The notes beneath the pieces are model-generated. The model saw only the letters and a list, made by a program, of their open reading frames with translations, searched no databases and was not told the origin of the DNA. This document shows positions 1 to 6,803 of a stretch of 8,762 nucleotides of DNA, piece after piece (the first letter of the stretch is position 1; each line of letters begins with the position of its first letter). The position numbers and the translations under genes were made by a program. Source of the DNA: Bacillota bacterium (GTDB lineage: Bacteria; Bacillota; UBA4882; UBA8346); the NCBI GenBank assembly GCA_003501335.1, contig DNPQ01000537.1, positions 1 through 8,762 of the forward strand, written 5' to 3'.

Positions 1-47
1 AATACGAGATTGTTCCAAGATATGTCAACGGAAAAATCAGTGTTTAA
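1..47 (+). CDS. possible C-terminal end of an upstream gene (partial)
   Basis: The frame starting at base 3 reads YEIVPRYVNGKISV and stops at 45-47, 42 bases before a strong + strand terminator. The peptide looks protein-like (alternating hydrophobic residues, no low-complexity run), and the terminator needs an upstream + strand transcript. The other two forward frames also stay open to the window edge and stop at 55-57 and 71-73, so the frame choice is a judgement. No family can be recognised from 14 residues. Confidence 0.35.
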   Translation, partial: YEIVPRYVNGKISV

Positions 48-89
48 TCGGAAATAAACATTTAAATGCATAAACCGTTTTTAGCCCTC

Positions 90-138
90 AAAAGCACGAA
101 CCCAAGAAAAGAAGCACTTCTTGGGTTCGTGCTTTTTT
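90..138 (+). terminator. strong intrinsic terminator
   Basis: A perfect 19-bp stem (90-108 pairs with 118-136) encloses a 9-nt loop and runs into a T tract ending at 138. It would end a transcript entering from the left edge. Read on the minus strand the stem is followed by only four T's, so it is mainly a + strand terminator. Confidence 0.9.
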
Positions 139-498
139 GTTTAACGGCAAAGTAAGGTATTCTGACTTGTTTTTCTATTTTTGATTGATAAACGGGTATA
201 TGGGACAAACGGATGGAATTGCGATGGATTTTTTAAAAATGATAATTTCACTTTCATAACTAGCAAGATTAGGTGGGATTTTAAAATAATTCTTATTGGT
301 TCCTGTATCGGCGAAATTTTAATTTTCAACGCTAAATGGAGTCGGTATAAAATACAAATATAATATTATGAATTGTTGCGAAAATTATAAAAATTAATTT
401 ACATATGTTTTATGAAATGTTAAAATATTACGTAAAGTATTTCTACGATATAAATTACAGAAAAGATTTTAGAGATTTTAAAGAAAGGAAGCACGAAA
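139..498. other. gene-free AT-rich leader upstream of the first lipoprotein gene
   Basis: About 360 bases lie between the terminator at 90-138 and the lipoprotein start at 499. Short open frames exist on both strands, but none has a ribosome binding site or a protein-like composition. The stretch is strongly AT-rich and must contain the promoter of the 499-1500 gene. TTGCGA at 376-381 is a possible -35 box, but the matching -10 region (TACATA near 400) is weak, so I do not call a promoter. No clear hairpin or repeat was seen. Confidence 0.5.
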
Positions 499-1500
499 AT
501 GAAAAGAATCAAGTATTTTTTGGGATTCGTATTACTTGTTCTGTTGGGTACCGCTTTGACAGGCTGCGGCGGAGGAGGGGGAGGGAACAATAATAACAAC
601 AATGATAATACGAATCCCGTTTCTTCCTTTTCTCCATCGACGGCGGTTTTATATGCCTTACCGAATACTGAAATCGATTTTAATTATACTCAGACGGACG
701 CGGGGTATATTTACGCATGGAAGGTTGCAGATTCTACCGGAGGACCAATAATTGCTTCCGGAACAAACCAAAATTATTCTTGGACTCCTACTACGACAGG
801 GGATTATACAGTAACCGCCAAGATTATCAAGGGTGATGGTTCAAGTGAACTGGCCAATTCAAGTTGGACTGTACATGTTACTGCAGCAGGAGCTTATAAG
901 TTTTTTGTTGTTAAAACACTAAATAATACATCCGTAAGTGGGGCTACAGCAGACGCGGTAGGTACTGGATTTATGGGAAAATATACGGTTACAAGCGCTA
1001 CAGACGGCAGTGTATCATTTTCAAGTCTTCCGGCAGGGAGTTATTTTGTAAAAGTAAGTTTACCGGGTTCGGTTACCGTATATAAATACATAACAGTCGT
1101 CGCTAATAGCACATTAAGCAATTTTTCCGATACTGATGGAAAAGCATTTTTACAGACCTGGAGTAACTGGAATACTATGTTAAGTACAACATTTGATAGC
1201 TCAAAAAGTATGATTATGGGAAGTGTTTTTGATGCAGGTGGTAATAATAAACTTGGTGGAGCAACAGTTTCTTTATCGCCTTCGTCGGGAAGGGCATATT
1301 ATCTCGTTGCCAATGAAGCAACTGGAACTATGTCTTTGGTGACAACTTCTACAGATCCTGATCTGGGAGCCTATCTAGTAGCTGGCGTTAGCAATAACAC
1401 TTACTCATTTTCCGCAAAATGCAACGGTTATAATTTTGGTTCCATCAAATTTACCATTGGAGAAGTTGCTGTTTATTCAATTGAGATTATGGCACAATAA
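499..1500 (+). CDS. Ig/PKD-like multidomain surface lipoprotein
   Basis: Predicted secreted lipoprotein of 333 residues, function unknown. The start is set by AAAGAAAGGAAG at 480-491, about 7 bases before the ATG. Residues 1-22 form a type II signal peptide (K/R-rich start, leucine-rich core, lipobox LTGC) and Cys23 is the predicted lipidation site. Next come a glycine run and an Asn-rich spacer (about 24-40), which look like a flexible tether. Residues about 45-127 resemble a PKD/Ig-like beta-sandwich (YAW, then SWTPTTTGDYTVTAKI). Residues about 133-203 resemble a carboxypeptidase-regulatory-like fold (SATDGSVSFSSLPAGSYFVK), and about 237-332 look like a second, more diverged one. No catalytic motif is visible, so an adhesive or structural surface role is the best inference. 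It is monocistronic, with its own terminator. Leader and ribosome binding site closely match the gene at 4113. Confidence 0.88.
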   Translation: MKRIKYFLGFVLLVLLGTALTGCGGGGGGNNNNNNDNTNPVSSFSPSTAVLYALPNTEIDFNYTQTDAGYIYAWKVADSTGGPIIASGTNQNYSWTPTTTGDYTVTAKIIKGDGSSELANSSWTVHVTAAGAYKFFVVKTLNNTSVSGATADAVGTGFMGKYTVTSATDGSVSFSSLPAGSYFVKVSLPGSVTVYKYITVVANSTLSNFSDTDGKAFLQTWSNWNTMLSTTFDSSKSMIMGSVFDAGGNNKLGGATVSLSPSSGRAYYLVANEATGTMSLVTTSTDPDLGAYLVAGVSNNTYSFSAKCNGYNFGSIKFTIGEVAVYSIEIMAQ

Positions 1501-1537
1501 AAATACCAAGATGAACTGTAATCATTTTTTATTTTAG

Positions 1538-1570
1538 GGGCTGTTATTTGTTTCATGACAGCCCTTTTTT
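1538..1570 (+). terminator. intrinsic terminator of the Ig/PKD-like lipoprotein gene
   Basis: GGGCTGT (1538-1544) pairs with ACAGCCC (1558-1564), with a wobble pair and an A-T pair extending the stem inward, followed by TTTTTT at 1565-1570. It lies 38 bases after the stop of the lipoprotein gene. The minus strand lacks a T run after the stem. Confidence 0.88.
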
Positions 1571-1620
1571 AATGCTCGTAACTTTTTTAAGATTACTACA
1601 TCCTTGGGTTTCATATATTT

Positions 1621-2001
1621 TCATTCCATATCATCCGTCAGCTTCGTAAAATTTTTCAAAACATCAAGCCTCTTTTGGCGCTGTTCCGGGGAAAGTTTGG
1701 ACCAAGATCGCCGGATCAAAGCGATGGCCTCGGCTTCTTCGGCAGAGATATCCGGTTGATTGGAATCGGCTTCTTTTTTAACCAAATTGGCCGCAGCCTT
1801 TACGGTAGTGCCTTTTTTTAAATCAGCCCCCAAAAGCCAATTGGTTTCAACGTTTAAAACTTCAGCCAATTGGGTGACGTCATCGTAATTAATGGTAGGG
1901 GTATTCCGCGCTCCCGGTTGGAAATGGCTTGAGGCGATTTGTTTATGCGTCTGGCTAAACCCGACTGGGTAAGTTTTAAATTTTCTTTGCCCGATATTCA
2001 T
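1621..2001 (-). pseudogene. Cro/CI-type (XRE) regulator gene with frameshifted DNA-binding domain
   Basis: The frame opened by the ATG at 2001 gives 126 residues. Its first six (MNIGQR) and residues from about 36 on (TINYDDVTQLAEVLNVETNWLLG) are typical of an XRE repressor. The stretch between reads as nonsense. In the neighbouring frame, bases about 1985-1900 encode NLKLTQSGLARRINKSPQAI followed by SNRERG, which is the missing helix-turn-helix. The gene therefore seems to have lost about 17-20 bases after codon 6 and one more base (or gained two) near the CCCC at 1898-1901. The ATG and a good AGGGG ribosome binding site are intact, so decay looks recent, or the assembly has errors here. The C-terminal part (about 60-126) is charged and helical, with a SAEEAEAIALIRRSW segment. 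Without the helix-turn-helix the product should not bind DNA specifically. Confidence 0.78.
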
Positions 2002-2109
2002 AGTTTTCCCCTAAAATCATTGGATCAACTATCGAATTTAAATAGTAAACGAACGGGATTTGAGGATGCGGGTACTTCTTTGTTGGTTAAGAGTTACAGG
2101 ATTAGATTA

Positions 2110-2356
2110 TTCACCTAACCCCTAAATCCCCGCGCGCTTTATTAAAGCGCGACCTCATTCTGAATGCTGTAATCTTGGACAGGGAAGGGGTTTTGCGGAA
2201 ATTGGGTTAAGAAATTTTGTAATGGTATCAATGGAAGTTATAAGGATAAGCCGATAATGTAACGGATAAAGGCACTCCTTCCTTGTCCCAGATGGCAGCT
2301 TCCCTTGAGGGAGGTCGCGCTTATTTAAAGCGCGCAGGAGCCGGAGGTTGGGTGAA
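2110..2356. repeat. MITE-like inverted-repeat element, 247 bp
   Basis: The ends are TTCACC (2110-2115) and GGTGAA (2351-2356). The outer 80 or so bases at each side are imperfect inverted copies, about two thirds identical by eye. Shared blocks include GCGCGCTTTA, AAGCGCGACCTC and GGACA-GGAAGG. Each arm carries its own GC-rich palindrome: CGCGCTTTATTAAAGCGCG at 2133-2151, and CGCGCTT/AAGCGCG at 2316-2334. The unrelated centre is about 75 bp. No transposase is encoded, and a 75-codon frame across it is a by-product. No clean target-site duplication is visible. This is the architecture of a small non-autonomous mobile or palindromic intergenic repeat. Confidence 0.65.
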
Positions 2357-2411
2357 ATAGGCATCCGGTTAAACTTCAGCACTTTTTTGACACTTTTGAT
2401 CGCTTAAAGGA

Positions 2412-2630
2412 TGGTAGAATAAAATTATCAAGAACTAAGAAATATTGCATCCCGCGTTTTATTCGGCAACCCAAAAATCAGGAGCGGAGTGCAAAAAGAG
2501 GCCCAATGATGCCGCAGAGCCGGAGAAAAGCCTGGAAAATTATAATCCGGTCAATCCGGCGTCTTTAAAAAAGGCCGCCTTTTAAGAAAAGGCGTAATCC
2601 GTTTAATCTTGGTCGGCTTTTTTATTTTTT
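2412..2630 (+). ncRNA. candidate small RNA or leader with promoter-like and T-run ends
   Basis: An extended -10 (TGG then TAGAAT, 2412-2420) precedes a gene-free stretch more GC-rich and more structured than its surroundings. GCCGGA (2518-2523) can pair with TCCGGC (2555-2560). CGCCTTTT (2576-2583) pairs perfectly with AAAAGGCG (2587-2594). The stretch ends in a T-rich tract (2618-2630). No + strand gene follows, so a riboswitch is unlikely and an independent RNA is the better guess. Weak points: TTGACA at 2387-2392 is 22 bases from the -10, the hairpin is not adjacent to the T run, and the T run belongs to a repeated motif. No known RNA family was recognised. Confidence 0.27.
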
Positions 2631-2658
2631 GGCCAACATAGCCCACATGACCAACATA
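2617..2658 (+). repeat. composite motif copy 1: T-rich 15-mer plus three 9-mers
   Basis: CTTTTTTATTTTTTG (2617-2631) is followed without a gap by GCCAACATA, GCCCACATG and ACCAACATA, fitting the 9-mer pattern NCCMACATR. The same arrangement with the same spacing occurs at 7487-7528 (+) and 7558-7599 (-). It lies between the candidate RNA and the 3' end of the beta-propeller lipoprotein gene. Function unknown. Confidence 0.72.
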
Positions 2659-2701
2659 CTCCTCGTGGTTCTATTTCTAAATTTGGCTCAACCTCGAAAA
2701 T

Positions 2702-3784
2702 TCATTTTTTTAATTTCCTAACCCTCATAGAGCTCAAAGTCCCGGTTGAGGCAAAGGGGGTATCGTCTGAATTCATATAATCCGTTATCAACGATAAGGT
2801 CTTCCCATTCTGAGGGTTGATGAAATAGAGTCCATATTTATTTTGAGCCGTTATCTCCGTATAGCATAACATTTGGGTTCCATCCGGTGAAAAAGCAGGC
2901 CCCAGTTCAGCCAGATTATTATCAGCGGTAATCGGGGTTAAGCCGCTTCCATCCGAATTGACCCTGTAAATTTTACAAGTATTCATTTGATCATTTGTAG
3001 TATTGGTAAAATAAATCTGGGTACCGTCGGGTGACCAGTTGGGTGTAACATTATCTTGATTTGAACTAGCTGTACTAGTGATATTTTTTAAATCACCTGA
3101 CCCATCGGAATTAATAATACATAAATCTGAATACTCGTTTGATGATAGGATATATTCAAAAACAATTTTTGAACCATCCGGCGAGCACCTCAAATCGCCT
3201 GAAACCGATGTTGTAACACCGGATAGATTATTTAAATTCAAGATCATTTTTGGATAAGAAAGGTTATTCACATTGATTGAGGCGATTTCTAAAGGATTTT
3301 TTCTTGCCGAGTCGGTATTATAGCTAGACAGGCAATAGATTGTAGTGCAATCTGGGGCCCAAGTGGGGAAGTCATCATCGTATTTTGTTGTATCGGATTT
3401 CCCATCATTCATAGATATTTTGGTGGGATTTGATCCATCAATCCCCATAATATAGATGGATAGGGGAGAATAATCAGTGCCGGTATCATGCCACCAACTA
3501 TAGGCTATTTTTTTGCCGTCAGGGGAGATAACAGGGCTTGTATATTCATCGTCCCGGTCGGTGGTAGAAGGGCTAGAGTGAGTGAGTTGGGTCAGGCCGG
3601 TTCCATCGGAATTGATCACCCAAATGTTGGCAGCACCACTCTTGGAAGAAACAAAAGCGATCTTGAAAACCTTCGGGCTGCCACTGCTGTTGTTGCTGCT
3701 CCCACTCCCACCCCCACCGCAACCGGTTATTAATATTAAAATACCTAAAATTGCCAACAAAAATAGCGAAAATTTTTTTTTCAT
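2702..3784 (-). CDS. TolB-like beta-propeller surface lipoprotein
   Basis: Predicted 360-residue lipoprotein with a TolB/WD40-like (PD40) beta-propeller. The start is the ATG at 3784, since GGAGG lies 5 bases upstream; the in-frame TTG at 3796 overlaps that ribosome binding site and is rejected. The lipobox is ITGC with Cys22, followed by a glycine/serine/asparagine-rich tether to about residue 36. Blade signatures recur: INSDGTGLTQLT (57-68), SPDGKKIAY (87-95), GIDGSNPTKIS (114-124), WAPDCTTIY (142-150), SPDGSKIVF (201-209), INSDGSGDLKNIT (224-236), WSPDGTQIYF (250-259), VNSDGSGLTPIT (275-286) and FSPDGTQML (298-306). This suggests five or six blades. Such propellers usually bind proteins or ligands; no enzymatic motif is seen. 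It is not part of a Tol-Pal operon, so tolB would be the wrong name. A good promoter lies just upstream. Confidence 0.88.
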   Translation of the reverse strand: MKKKFSLFLLAILGILILITGCGGGGSGSSNNSSGSPKVFKIAFVSSKSGAANIWVINSDGTGLTQLTHSSPSTTDRDDEYTSPVISPDGKKIAYSWWHDTGTDYSPLSIYIMGIDGSNPTKISMNDGKSDTTKYDDDFPTWAPDCTTIYCLSSYNTDSARKNPLEIASINVNNLSYPKMILNLNNLSGVTTSVSGDLRCSPDGSKIVFEYILSSNEYSDLCIINSDGSGDLKNITSTASSNQDNVTPNWSPDGTQIYFTNTTNDQMNTCKIYRVNSDGSGLTPITADNNLAELGPAFSPDGTQMLCYTEITAQNKYGLYFINPQNGKTLSLITDYMNSDDTPFASTGTLSSMRVRKLKK

Positions 3785-4112
3785 TTTGTCCTCCAAGTGA
3801 AATAAAAGTATTAAATTTATAGAATATAAAATTAATTATACTCTTTTTTGAGCTTATCACAATAGAAATTTTGATTTATGAATACACGATATTTTATCAA
3901 TAGTTAAAAATGCGAGAAGCTTGAGGACTTGCCAGTTTTGTATGCAATAAAATCATCAAGCATTGGCAAAAATCGAAATTAGCCGTATTAAATTATAAAT
4001 CGTAAAATTTCGTTTTTGGTTTTTCTTTTTTAAAATGTTACAATATAAAAAGTTAATGCAATGCGAATTATAAAAATAATCTGAGCGATATTGAATGAAA
4101 GGAAGTGGGAAA
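3785..4112. other. divergent intergenic region between two lipoprotein genes
   Basis: This 328-base AT-rich region lies between the minus-strand beta-propeller gene and the plus-strand short lipoprotein gene. It holds a convincing minus-strand promoter (3835-3862). On the plus side there are only loose -10-like strings (TATAAA near 4044 and 4069) without good -35 partners. No gene, RNA or long repeat was seen. Confidence 0.5.
3835..3862 (-). promoter_or_regulatory. sigma-A-type promoter of the beta-propeller lipoprotein gene
   Basis: On the minus strand TTGTGA (3862-3857) and a perfect TATAAT (3840-3835) are separated by 16 bases. Transcription would start near 3828, leaving a 5' leader of about 45 bases before the ATG at 3784. 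Confidence 0.62.
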
Positions 4113-4289
4113 ATGCAAAGAATCAAGTATTCTTTGGGATTGATATTCCTTGTTTTATTAGTTACCGTTTTGGCAGGATGCGGAGGAGGGGGAGGCCCAA
4201 CTGGCGGAGGTCCTGGTGCAAGGGAAGGTGGATTGAATCCTAAATTAATTGCTTGTTATATTGAGGGAGACTGTTGCAAAAGGAATTAA
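4113..4289 (+). CDS. very short lipoprotein, probably a truncated paralogue
   Basis: This frame encodes 58 residues. The ATG at 4113 is preferred over the in-frame ATG at 4095 because GAAAGGAAG sits at the right distance before it, exactly as before the 499-1500 gene. Residues 1-20 form a type II signal peptide with lipobox LAGC and Cys20 as the lipid-carrying residue. A Gly/Pro-rich stretch (GGGGGPTGGGPG) and a short tail ending CYIEGDCCKRN follow. There is no room for a folded domain. Leader and ribosome binding site match those of the 499-1500 gene at about four bases in five by eye, so the two 5' ends share ancestry while the mature parts do not. The last codons lie inside an inverted copy of the 3' end of the gene at 4385. 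It is either a truncated remnant or a genuine small lipopeptide. Confidence 0.6.
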   Translation: MQRIKYSLGLIFLVLLVTVLAGCGGGGGPTGGGPGAREGGLNPKLIACYIEGDCCKRN

Positions 4290-4408
4290 AATCAATGAGA
4301 AAGACGATAGATAGCATAAAATGATGGCAAGCTTTATATATTGTCCGCGCGCGTATGCGTGCGCGCATTCTTTATCGATAAATTCTATTTTGCAACAGTC
4401 TCTTTTTT
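4265..4408. repeat. inverted repeat joining two convergent gene ends, with nested GC hairpin
   Basis: GAGACTGTTGCAAAA (4266-4280) and its exact reverse complement (4388-4402) are 15-bp perfect arms. Beyond them the match continues into GGAATT versus TAGAATT with one base of slippage. Each arm holds the last codons of a gene: the short lipoprotein on + and the BsuPI-like gene on -. TTTTTT follows the right arm on the + strand (4403-4408). Between the arms GCGCGC pairs with GCGCGC (4347-4366, stem extended by two wobble pairs). The structure could serve as a terminator with a long branched loop, or be the scar of an inverted duplication. Confidence 0.6.
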
Positions 4409-4846
4409 GATCTCTATCTCCAGCGGTTCCGATAAGAACTCTTTGCCTTTGGGGCAAAAAGCGCCGACCAATTTGTAGCGCCCGGGCTCCATCAATTGGC
4501 CGGAAGGTTGTTTGGGTCGGAAAGTTACGACGTAAGTAACAGCTTTTTGGGGTTCTAAAATGATATTGGAAAGAACCATCGTGAACATCATGCTGTTGGA
4601 CCATTTCCAAATTAACTGTTTCTCGTGGTACATATAAAAATCATATTTCCGGGAACTGGTGAAGGCGTATTCAGCGGAAGCCGGATCTTGATTAAGGACG
4701 GTCAGGGTCATCTCCATGGTGTCAGTATTTTTATAGATCGGCTTAGCGCTGGATAAACCGACCAGGAGTTTGCCGGAATGGGCCCCTTTGCTTATCTGCA
4801 ATATGAACAGCGGTATGAATAAAACCAAAAAAAATTTTTTGTTCAT
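4385..4846 (-). CDS. secreted BsuPI-domain protein (putative protease inhibitor)
   Basis: Predicted 153-residue exported protein related to BsuPI, the Bacillus intracellular proteinase inhibitor that acts on intracellular subtilisin. Residues 1 to about 24 form a Sec signal peptide (MNKKFFLVLF with a hydrophobic core) without a lipobox cysteine, so it should be released or only loosely held. The BsuPI signature is clear: FTSSRKYDFYMY (62-73), then IWKWSNSMMFT (79-89), then a strand with TYVVTFRP (104-111) and PGRYKLVG (121-128), all as in the Ig-like fold of the family. A good AGGAG ribosome binding site lies 8 bases before the ATG. It begins 27 bp after the subtilisin-like protease gene on the same strand, so co-expression is likely. 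Known for the family: inhibition of subtilisins. Inferred: this copy restrains the neighbouring protease outside the cell. BsuPI-like domains also occur in proteins with no shown inhibitory role. Confidence 0.8.
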   Translation of the reverse strand: MNKKFFLVLFIPLFILQISKGAHSGKLLVGLSSAKPIYKNTDTMEMTLTVLNQDPASAEYAFTSSRKYDFYMYHEKQLIWKWSNSMMFTMVLSNIILEPQKAVTYVVTFRPKQPSGQLMEPGRYKLVGAFCPKGKEFLSEPLEIEIKKETVAK

Positions 4847-4873
4847 AATTTCAACTCCTGTAATGGTTCAAAT

Positions 4874-6517
4874 TTAAGGAATGGCAATATTACTGTTTTT
4901 GGTGATCAAACCGTTGGCCACCGTCACCTGGATCGAGCCGGATAACTCACCGGTGTCCGGAGTCCCATTGCCGTTGGCATCGACAAATGAAACTACTTTG
5001 TATGTTCCGGCCGCTATACCGGTAAAACAATAGTAACCGCCGCAACCCACAGCGTGAGAAGAGCCAATAACGGTTCCATCCGGATTTTCCAGAATGACCT
5101 TGACTTTTTGCATGGCAGGAGTGCTATTTTGTAATAAAGCACAAGCATCCGGCAGTGAATATGAATATCCATGAGTACTGATTGGAGTTCCATAATTCGC
5201 ACTTTGGATGCGGGTAGTCACCTCGGCGGGTGATATTCCCTGCGATAGCATCAATGCTGCTATTCCCGAAATATAAGGGGCTGCCATGGAAGTTCCGCTC
5301 ATCCAAACATAACAAGGAGCATGCTCTTCCTTGTCGTAACTGGTGCTCAAAATCATTTGATAACCATAATCAACGAAATTTTCGCCGTCGCCGCCCGGCG
5401 CGCAGACTTTTACTTCCGGGCCATAGTTAGAGTAAGAAGCCAACTGTAAATTGGACCCCAGTGCCGCTACCGCTATAACGCCGGTGTAATTGGCCGGGAA
5501 ATCGACATAATGGCTTTCGTTGCCGGCGGCGGCAACTACGATAATTCCTTTTGTAAGGGCATTGTTTATTGCCACTTTTATGGTTGAAGAATCAGGGGCA
5601 TTCGAGGATTCGGAACCAAAGCTTAAATTAATCACATTCGCTCCATGATCAACCGCCCATTGAATTCCGGAGGCAATGACGTCAAAGGAACCTGTGCCGT
5701 TATCGCCGATCACTCTCACGGGCATAATCTTTACGCTGTTCCAACAGATCCCAGCGATCCCTTTATTATTATTAGCCATTGCAGCAATAATCCCTGCAAC
5801 ATGAGTACCGTGACTGTAACGATTATCTTCATCAGTGGAAGGATCCGTATCGGAAGGATCGCTATCGTTACCTACAAAATCATATCCATCCACAAAATTG
5901 GCGGCATTTAAGTCTTCGTGCGGGGCCACTCCAGAATCGACCACTGCTACGACAATACCGGAACTTCCCGTTTGAACATTCCAAGCATTGGGCAGATTCA
6001 AAGCATACGAACTCCAAATCTGATCGGTAGCATAATATGCATCATTCGGTTCATTCATAATATGAAAGACTGCATTATCTTCAGCGTAAATGATGTTGGA
6101 GTTATTTTTGGCGGAAAAAGCGGCTGAAGCGTTATTGACCGCCACCACATATTGATTGCCGTTTCCGTAAAGTTTTCGTTTTACCGTCCCCCCCATAGCC
6201 GTAACCAGCTGCTCGATCTCGGATGCGGATAGGCCCTGGCGGAACTTAACGATCTTCTCGCCGGGGATTTTTTGGACCCCGGACCCTTTGAGACGTTGCA
6301 AACCGGCCTTGGCGAAATTCCGTTCAACCGTAGCGGAGGCCGATTTTAGGTGTAAGGAATCAGCAGAGCTTGTCATGGTGCCAAAGGAAATGACCCCGGC
6401 AATCCCCCCGCCGCTGGCGTTGGAGGATGCGGGGCTGGAAGATCTGCCGCCGCCGCAACCCGACAGAAATATCACCAATAACATGGTGAAAATTATTGAT
6501 TTTACTATGTTTTTCAT
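4874..6517 (-). CDS. subtilisin-family (S8) serine protease lipoprotein
   Basis: Predicted membrane-anchored extracellular endopeptidase of 547 residues. The type II signal peptide has lipobox LSGC with Cys21, followed by a Gly/Ser-rich tether (to about 38). Residues about 86-155 resemble an I9-type propeptide (KIVKFRQGLSASEIEQLVTA; NQYVVAV; YAEDNAVFH), which in this family assists folding and is cleaved off. The catalytic domain (about 165-460) holds the complete triad: Asp194 in VVAVVDSG, His236 in SHGTHVAG and Ser410 in GTSMAAP. The oxyanion-hole Asn333 lies in AAAGNESH. The C-terminal module (about 468-547) resembles a carboxypeptidase-regulatory-like or SdrD-B beta-sandwich; its VDANGNGTPDTGE loop looks suited to calcium. 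The start ATG has a modest ATGAGGC ribosome binding site. The BsuPI-domain gene follows 27 bp downstream. If the propeptide is cleaved, the mature enzyme would be freed from its lipid anchor, so the timing of cleavage decides where it acts. Confidence 0.95.
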   Translation of the reverse strand: MKNIVKSIIFTMLLVIFLSGCGGGRSSSPASSNASGGGIAGVISFGTMTSSADSLHLKSASATVERNFAKAGLQRLKGSGVQKIPGEKIVKFRQGLSASEIEQLVTAMGGTVKRKLYGNGNQYVVAVNNASAAFSAKNNSNIIYAEDNAVFHIMNEPNDAYYATDQIWSSYALNLPNAWNVQTGSSGIVVAVVDSGVAPHEDLNAANFVDGYDFVGNDSDPSDTDPSTDEDNRYSHGTHVAGIIAAMANNNKGIAGICWNSVKIMPVRVIGDNGTGSFDVIASGIQWAVDHGANVINLSFGSESSNAPDSSTIKVAINNALTKGIIVVAAAGNESHYVDFPANYTGVIAVAALGSNLQLASYSNYGPEVKVCAPGGDGENFVDYGYQMILSTSYDKEEHAPCYVWMSGTSMAAPYISGIAALMLSQGISPAEVTTRIQSANYGTPISTHGYSYSLPDACALLQNSTPAMQKVKVILENPDGTVIGSSHAVGCGGYYCFTGIAAGTYKVVSFVDANGNGTPDTGELSGSIQVTVANGLITKNSNIAIP

Positions 6518-6803
6518 TTTAGCCTCATAGAATTCATAAATTGTTCTCTAAAAAATGGGTTTTTACTTATAATTTCAAAGTATCACTGTTTGTAATAAAT
6601 GTCAAACAATTGTTAGATTGTCAATAATAAACAACCAAGTCCGCAATTTAGTATAAATTTCAAATCATTTGACATGCCTTATGCAACGGGAGATCGCTTA
6701 TAGGATGTCGATAATCTAATTAAAAAACAATTCCTTTTCATTTTTAAGCCCTCGAGGCCCTCGTCAATCTTTTGATAATCGATCGCTCTCGGCGCGTATT
6801 TTT
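6518..6803. other. gene-free stretch upstream of the protease gene
   Basis: About 285 AT-rich bases with no credible open frame on either strand. The left part holds the tentative protease promoter. The right part (about 6745-6800) has small GC-rich palindromic pieces (CCTCGAGGCC; ATCGAT-like strings) before the 42-bp array begins. Nothing else was recognised. Confidence 0.45.
6577..6605 (-). promoter_or_regulatory. tentative promoter of the protease/inhibitor unit
   Basis: On the minus strand a perfect TTGACA (6605-6600) is 17 bases from TACTTT (6582-6577), a poor -10. A second TTGACA at 6624-6619, 19 bases upstream on the same strand, repeats the box. The pair could instead be a short direct-repeat binding site. 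The leader to the ATG at 6517 would be about 50 bases. Confidence 0.3.

Noticed and set aside
2155..2382. 75-codon minus-strand open frame
   Set aside because: It lies almost wholly inside the inverted-repeat element, has no ribosome binding site and no protein-like pattern.
2425..2560. SAM-type or cyclic-di-GMP riboswitch, suggested by TTATCAAGA and CGGCAACCC (or GGGTTGCCGAA on the other strand)
   Set aside because: The other conserved blocks of either family are missing on both strands, and no gene follows in the right orientation.
3785..3796. Alternative TTG start adding MEDK to the beta-propeller lipoprotein
   Set aside because: It overlaps the GGAGG ribosome binding site that serves the ATG at 3784, and would add acidic residues before the signal peptide.
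4095..4112. Alternative ATG start of the short lipoprotein
   Set aside because: The GAAAGGAAG ribosome binding site falls after it; the paralogous gene at 499 starts at the equivalent of 4113.
4245..4610. 121-codon minus-strand frame overlapping the BsuPI-like gene
   Set aside because: A shadow in another frame of a gene with clear family motifs, signal peptide and ribosome binding site.
6669..6674. TTGACA on the + strand as a promoter for the 42-bp array
   Set aside because: No -10 box at 15-19 bases; the nearest, TATAGG, is 24 bases away.
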